NCBI RefSeq assembly: GCF_014196125.1
Contig: NZ_JACIDA010000001.1
Span: 992,001 to 1,056,000 of the forward strand
Length of the DNA stretch: 64,000 nt
Source of the DNA: Brevundimonas mediterranea
GTDB lineage: Bacteria > Pseudomonadota > Alphaproteobacteria > Caulobacterales > Caulobacteraceae
Direction: 5' to 3'
Part shown: positions 60,257-64,000 of the stretch, in pieces
Layout: every line of letters begins with the position of its first letter
Numbering within the stretch: position 1 is the stretch's first letter
The notes under the pieces: generated by a model
The model's input: only the letters and a program-made list of their open reading frames with translations
What the model was told of the DNA's origin: nothing
Databases searched by the model: none
Position numbers and translations under genes: made by a program

Positions 60257-60466
60257 GACACGCTTCGGAACACCATCGCCTTCGACGGCGAGGTGACCAA
60301 GCTCCTGCCGCTGGGCGGCCGCAAGGTCCGCCTGGACAACGGCCACGTCGTAACGGTCCTGCCCACGCTCGGTACGCCTCAGGGCGTCTCCGGGCTGGGT
60401 GATCCGGTCGTGGTCGAGATCGCCTTCAATCAGCTGAAGGGCTGGCGCCTTGCGCGCCGGCCCTGA
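60257..60466 (+). other. Coding-like in-frame stretch directly after cspA
   Basis: Seventy codons in the cspA frame (69 sense codons then TGA) have high G or C at third positions and read FDGEVTKLLPLGGRKVRLDN, NGHVVTVLPTLG, DPVVVEIAFNQLKGW: a beta-rich small domain. No ATG is available; a GTG at 60293 would give a 57-residue protein. It could be a separate small gene with an unusual start or a once-joined second domain. Function unknown. Confidence 0.45.
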
Positions 60467-60491
60467 CGCCTATTCCGTACAGGACGCCCGC

Positions 60492-60749
60492 ATGACCCCG
60501 CTCGCCGACATGATCCCCTCGATGACCGACGCCGATCTGGTGACCCTGCGCGCCAACGCCGCCCGTCTGGTCGAACACGGCGCCTCGACCCAGGTCATGG
60601 CCGCCAGCGACATCCTGCCCGTCATCGACGCCGAAGTCGCCCGCCGCGCCGCCCTGCCCAAGGCCGCCAAGGCGCCGGTGAAGCGCGCCGCTCCCAAGAA
60701 GAAGCTGCCGCCCGTCACCGGCCACCAGACCGCCCTTCCCTCCAGCTGA
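60492..60749 (+). CDS. Small basic hypothetical protein
   Basis: An 85-residue protein with a helical first half (PLADMIPSMTDADLVTLRAN, AARLVEHGA) and a lysine/alanine-rich end (KAAKAPVKRAAPKKKLPP), suggesting nucleic-acid contact. AGGA precedes the ATG at 60492. It ends 2 bases before the convergent transsulfuration gene. Not a family I recognise. Confidence 0.7.
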   Translation: MTPLADMIPSMTDADLVTLRANAARLVEHGASTQVMAASDILPVIDAEVARRAALPKAAKAPVKRAAPKKKLPPVTGHQTALPSS

Positions 60750-60751
60750 GA

Positions 60752-61915
60752 TCAGCCCAGGGCCTGATCCAGATCCGCGATCAGGTCCTCGACGTTCTCG
60801 ACCCCGACCGACAGCCGGATCAGGCTGTCGGTGACGCCGCCCTTCTCGCGGATGTCCTTGGGCACGCTGGCGTGGGTCATGATCGCCGGGTGGTTCACCA
60901 AGCTCTCGACCCCGCCCAGCGACTCCGCCAGCGTAAAGACCTGCACCCGTTCCAGCACCCGTTTGGTCCGCTCCAGGTCGCCTTCCAACACCACCGTCAC
61001 CATGCCGCCGTAGCCGCCGTGCATCTGGCGCGCGGCCAGTTCGTGCTGCGGATGGGCGATCAGGCCGGGGTAGACGACCTTGGCGACCCCCGCCCGCGTC
61101 TCCAGCCACCGGGCGACGGTCAGAGCGTTCTCGCAGTGCGCCTTCATCCGCAACGCCAGGGTCTTGAGCCCCCGGTTGGCCAGGAAGGCGTCGAACGGCC
61201 CCATGATCCCGCCGACCGAGTTCTGCAGAAACTTGATCCGCGTCGCCAGGTCGGCGTCGCCCGTCACCAGCACCCCGCCGATGATGTCCGAATGGCCGTT
61301 CAGGTATTTGGTCGCCGAGTGCATCACCACATCCGCCCCCAGGCTCAGCGGCTGCTGGCAGAAGGGGGTGGCGAAGGTGTTGTCCACGATCAGCAGCAGG
61401 CCGCGCGCCTTGGCCACCTTGGACAGGGCCGCGATGTCCGCCAGCTTCATCAGCGGGTTGGTCGGCGTCTCGACCCACAGCATCTTCGTCTTGGGCGTGA
61501 TGGCCGCCTCGACCGCGGCGATGTCGCTCAGGTCCACATAGGCGAAGTCCAGCCCCATGGTGCGCCGGCGCACACGCTCAAATAACCGCCATGAGCCGCC
61601 GTACAGGTCGTCGCCCGTCACGATGTGATCGCCCGCATCCAACAGCTCCAGCGCCGTCGAGGTCGCCGCCATGCCCGATCCGAAGCCGAACCCGTGCGTC
61701 CCGCCCTCCAGGTCCGCGATACAGGCCTCGAACGCCTCGCGCGTCGGGTTCTTGCCCCGCGCATACTCATAGCCCTTGTTCACGCCCGGGCTTTCCTGGG
61801 CGTAGGTCGAGGTCGCGTAGATCGGCGTCATCACCGCACCCGTCGTCGGGTCGGGATGCTGCCCGGCATGGATGGCGCGGGTCGAAAAGCCTTGGCTGTT
61901 CTTCTTATCAGTCAT
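60752..61915 (-). CDS. Trans-sulfuration enzyme (cystathionine gamma-lyase/synthase family)
   Basis: A 387-residue PLP enzyme. YARGKNPTREAFE, GSGMAATSTALELL, WVETPTNPLMKL, and the PLP-lysine in HSATKYLNGHSD are present, with the AESLGGVESLVNHPA stretch near the end. The family includes cystathionine gamma-synthase and gamma-lyase, which can hardly be told apart by reading; the adjacent beta-synthase favours gamma-lyase and reverse transsulfuration (homocysteine to cysteine). The two genes are 5 bases apart and cotranscribed. Confidence 0.93.
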   Translation of the reverse strand: MTDKKNSQGFSTRAIHAGQHPDPTTGAVMTPIYATSTYAQESPGVNKGYEYARGKNPTREAFEACIADLEGGTHGFGFGSGMAATSTALELLDAGDHIVTGDDLYGGSWRLFERVRRRTMGLDFAYVDLSDIAAVEAAITPKTKMLWVETPTNPLMKLADIAALSKVAKARGLLLIVDNTFATPFCQQPLSLGADVVMHSATKYLNGHSDIIGGVLVTGDADLATRIKFLQNSVGGIMGPFDAFLANRGLKTLALRMKAHCENALTVARWLETRAGVAKVVYPGLIAHPQHELAARQMHGGYGGMVTVVLEGDLERTKRVLERVQVFTLAESLGGVESLVNHPAIMTHASVPKDIREKGGVTDSLIRLSVGVENVEDLIADLDQALG

Positions 61916-61919
61916 GGGC

Positions 61920-63320
61920 TTACCGATTCAGGCTGAGGTGGTTGATCAGGTCGGTGCGGGTGATCAGGCCGACGAACGTTTCGCCGTCCAGCACGATGGC
62001 CACCCGGTCACGGTCGAAGACGGGGATCAGGGCGTCCAGCGGCTCCTTGACCTGAAGCGTGTCCAGATCGCGCGTCATGGCCGAGGCCACCGGCTTGGCG
62101 AACCGTTCCTTGCGGGTGATCTCGTCGGTGTTCATCACGTGGATCAGGTCGCTCTCGTCCAGAATGCCGACCAGGCGGCCGTCCTCGATGATCGGCAGCT
62201 GGGACACGTCGGCGCCCTTCATCCGCTTGAAGGCGGTGTCCAGGGTGTCGCCCGGACCGGCGACCACCACGTCGCCCTTCTCGTATTTGCGGTTGATCAG
62301 GTCCGACAGGTCGCCGTGCAGCTCGCGCTCGCCCAGCCCCTGATCCGCCAGCCAGGCGTCGTTGTAGACCTTGGACAGATACTTGGCCCCGGTGTCGCAG
62401 ACGAAGGTGACGCAGGTCTTGGCCTCGGTCTGCTCGCGGCACCAGCGCAGTGCCGAGGCGATCAAGGTGCCAGACGACGATCCCGCCAAGATGCCTTCCT
62501 TCAGCAGCAGTTCGCGCGCCGTGGCGATGGCTTCCGCATCCGGGATCGAATAGGCCTTGTCGATCAGGCTCATGTCCGCCGTATCGGGCACGAAATTCTG
62601 GCCGATGCCCTCGACGGTATAGCTGCCGTCCGGCCCCGGCACGCCCTCGTTGACGATCCCGGCCAAGGTCGAACCGACCGGATCCGCCAGTATGATCTGA
62701 GCCTTGGAGCCGACGCTCTTCAAATAGCGCGCGACGCCGGTGATGGTGCCGCCCGAGCCGATGCCGGCGACGAAGGCGTCCATATCGCCGCCCGTCTGCT
62801 CCCAGATCTCCGGCCCCGTCGTCTTCACATGGGCGTCGGCGTTCGAATGGTTGGCGAACTGGTTGACGTAATAGGCGCCGGGGATGGCCTGGGACAAACG
62901 CTCGGCCATGTCGGTGTAATATTCCGGATGGCCGTGCGGCACGTCCGAACGGGTCAGGCGAACATCGGCGCCCATGGCCCTGAGATGCTGGATCTTTTCC
63001 TTCGACATCTTGTCCGGGATGACCAGCAGCACCTTATAACCCCTCGCCCGGCCGACCAGGGTCAAGGCCAGGCCCGTATTGCCCGCCGTCGCCTCGACGA
63101 TGGTGCCCCCTTCCTTCAGCCAGCCTTCCTTCTCGGCCGCATCCAGCATCTCGACCGCGATCCGATCCTTGATCGAGCCGCCGGGGTTCTGGGACTCCAG
63201 CTTGAGCAGCAGCCGGCACTTGCCGGTGTCGATCTTCGTCACCTCCACCATCGGCGTCTTGCCGATCAGATCCAGCGGCGACTTCACGGTCGCGCTCAGG
63301 GCGGGGGCATGCAGGGACAT
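61920..63320 (-). CDS. Cystathionine beta-synthase with two CBS domains
   Basis: A 466-residue PLP enzyme condensing serine and homocysteine. The PLP lysine is in NPGGSIKDRIAVEM, the phosphate-binding loop in GSGGTITGVARYLK, and EATAGNTGLALT follows the first motif; two C-terminal CBS domains (about residues 335-466) lie after the catalytic core, unlike plain cysteine synthases. GGAG precedes the ATG at 63320. It is transcribed ahead of the gamma-lyase gene. Confidence 0.94.
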   Translation of the reverse strand: MSLHAPALSATVKSPLDLIGKTPMVEVTKIDTGKCRLLLKLESQNPGGSIKDRIAVEMLDAAEKEGWLKEGGTIVEATAGNTGLALTLVGRARGYKVLLVIPDKMSKEKIQHLRAMGADVRLTRSDVPHGHPEYYTDMAERLSQAIPGAYYVNQFANHSNADAHVKTTGPEIWEQTGGDMDAFVAGIGSGGTITGVARYLKSVGSKAQIILADPVGSTLAGIVNEGVPGPDGSYTVEGIGQNFVPDTADMSLIDKAYSIPDAEAIATARELLLKEGILAGSSSGTLIASALRWCREQTEAKTCVTFVCDTGAKYLSKVYNDAWLADQGLGERELHGDLSDLINRKYEKGDVVVAGPGDTLDTAFKRMKGADVSQLPIIEDGRLVGILDESDLIHVMNTDEITRKERFAKPVASAMTRDLDTLQVKEPLDALIPVFDRDRVAIVLDGETFVGLITRTDLINHLSLNR

Positions 63321-63436
63321 CGAAGACTCCATTCGGGGACGGCGGAAGCTGAAGCCCCGCATTCACTCGGTCAACTCACGCAAGATTTGACCTCAAGATT
63401 TACCCAAGGGCGCGGTTCCGCGCTACGAAAGACATA

Positions 63437-64000
63437 ATGACCAATTCATCCAAGAGGCCGCCCGCCGGCCTGCCCGATAAAGACACTCTCCTCGCCTTCC
63501 TGCGCGAGGCCGGATCGGCCGAGAAGACCGATATCGCGCGCCACTTTGGCCTGAAGGGCGGCGACCGCCGGGCCTTGCGCGAAATGATCCGCGAACTTGA
63601 AGAAGAAGGAAAACTGGGCAAGCGCGGGCGCAAGGGCTTCGCCGAGGCCGGCGCCCTGCCCCCCGTCGGCGTGGCCGATGTGATCGAGCGCGACGCCGAC
63701 GGCGAACTATATGTCCGCCTGGTCGAGGCCAGCGCTGACGCGCCGCGCGCCATCCTGATGCCCGACAAGTCCAAGCCCGGTCCCGCGCCCGGCCTGGGCG
63801 ACCGGGTTCTGGTCAAGTTCCAGCGCGGCGGCGACGGCTGGGAGGCCCGGCTGATCAAGAAGCTGGACGTCGGGACCAACCGTGTCCTGGGCGTGATCCG
63901 CAAGTCGGCGCGCGAGACCCGGGTGGAGCCGGTCGACCGCCGCTCCAAGGACGTGCTGCTGGTGCCCCAGGCCCAGTCCGGCGACCTGCGCGACGGCGAC
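63437..64000 (+). CDS. rnr: Ribonuclease R, N-terminal part (3' truncated by window)
   Basis: The first 188 codons of an RNB-family exoribonuclease, open to the window end. The N-terminal winged helix KTDIARHFGLKGGDRRALRE and the following EEEGKLGKRGRKGFAEAG, then a cold-shock-like domain (GVADVIERDADGELYVRLVE, DRVLVKFQRG). In many alphaproteobacteria rnr follows topA; here it is about 55 kb away, implying rearrangement or insertion between them. Confidence 0.92.
   Translation, partial: MTNSSKRPPAGLPDKDTLLAFLREAGSAEKTDIARHFGLKGGDRRALREMIRELEEEGKLGKRGRKGFAEAGALPPVGVADVIERDADGELYVRLVEASADAPRAILMPDKSKPGPAPGLGDRVLVKFQRGGDGWEARLIKKLDVGTNRVLGVIRKSARETRVEPVDRRSKDVLLVPQAQSGDLRDGD

Noticed and set aside
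1..64000. tRNA, rRNA, CRISPR, prophage or transposase genes
   Set aside because: None was recognised in either strand; gaps between genes are short and hold terminators, operators or palindromic repeats.

Overview
The window is a GC-rich, densely packed bacterial chromosome segment that reads as a Caulobacterales alphaproteobacterium, most likely Brevundimonas or a close relative. This is inferred from protein resemblance, not from a search. Pointers are an HdaA-type replication regulator next to ppk and ppx, UbiM-type ubiquinone hydroxylase, DUF3126 and AIM24 genes, TonB-dependent receptors with a carboxypeptidase-regulatory-like N-terminus, HWE/HisKA_2 kinase architecture, and dispersed palindromic intergenic elements. 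I saw no rRNA, tRNA, CRISPR array, prophage or insertion sequence.

Layout. 1-7890: 3' end of a catalytically dead dihydroorotase paralogue, ubiM and a glycerophosphodiesterase lipoprotein on the minus strand, then plsY-dprA-topA. 8040-19853 (minus): a carbohydrate-use locus reading lacI, TonB receptor, GH144 glucanase, ABC solute-binding lipoprotein, two permeases and a 1069-residue discoidin/six-hairpin glycosidase-like exoprotein. A LacI-type operator lies in front of lacI, and no ATPase gene is present. 20134-24295: an 881-codon protein that looks like a degenerate class II ribonucleotide reductase, with an NrdR-box-like site upstream, then two secreted pentapeptide-repeat paralogues. 24356-34920: aspS, two small genes, hdaA-ppk-ppx, a glyoxalase-fold gene, rnd and purM.

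34989-45742: an S10-like peptidase, purN, a divergent tetR/SDR pair, an M13 metallopeptidase, a glycine-zipper lipoprotein, ndk, a Phd/PIN toxin-antitoxin pair with a double palindromic operator, an ABC-F ATPase, DUF2164 and AIM24. 45871-53833: a DUF4198 periplasmic protein behind a Fur-box-like sequence, an HWE sensor kinase, a GH3 glucosidase behind a perfect LacI-type palindrome, a secreted alpha/beta hydrolase and a membrane LytTR regulator. 53901-64000: DUF3126, cysE, a Nudix gene, a nitroreductase, a stand-alone EAL phosphodiesterase, queF, a repeat-rich gap, a nitronate monooxygenase, a porin-like protein, cspA with an unusual in-frame open stretch after its stop, a small basic protein, a cystathionine gamma-lyase/synthase plus cystathionine beta-synthase pair, and the start of rnr.

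How the genes fit together. The GH144 locus (with GH3 elsewhere) suggests uptake of glucan fragments through the outer membrane by TonB and through the inner membrane by a sugar ABC importer that must borrow an ATPase. CysE, CBS and CGL/CGS give sulfur amino acid interconversion. HdaA, Ppk and Ppx sit together, linking replication control and polyphosphate. The most unusual items are the pseudo-ribonucleotide reductase with its candidate NrdR box, the TA operator at an apparently leaderless start, the coding-like stretch in frame after cspA, and a set of alternative hairpins upstream of the nitronate monooxygenase.
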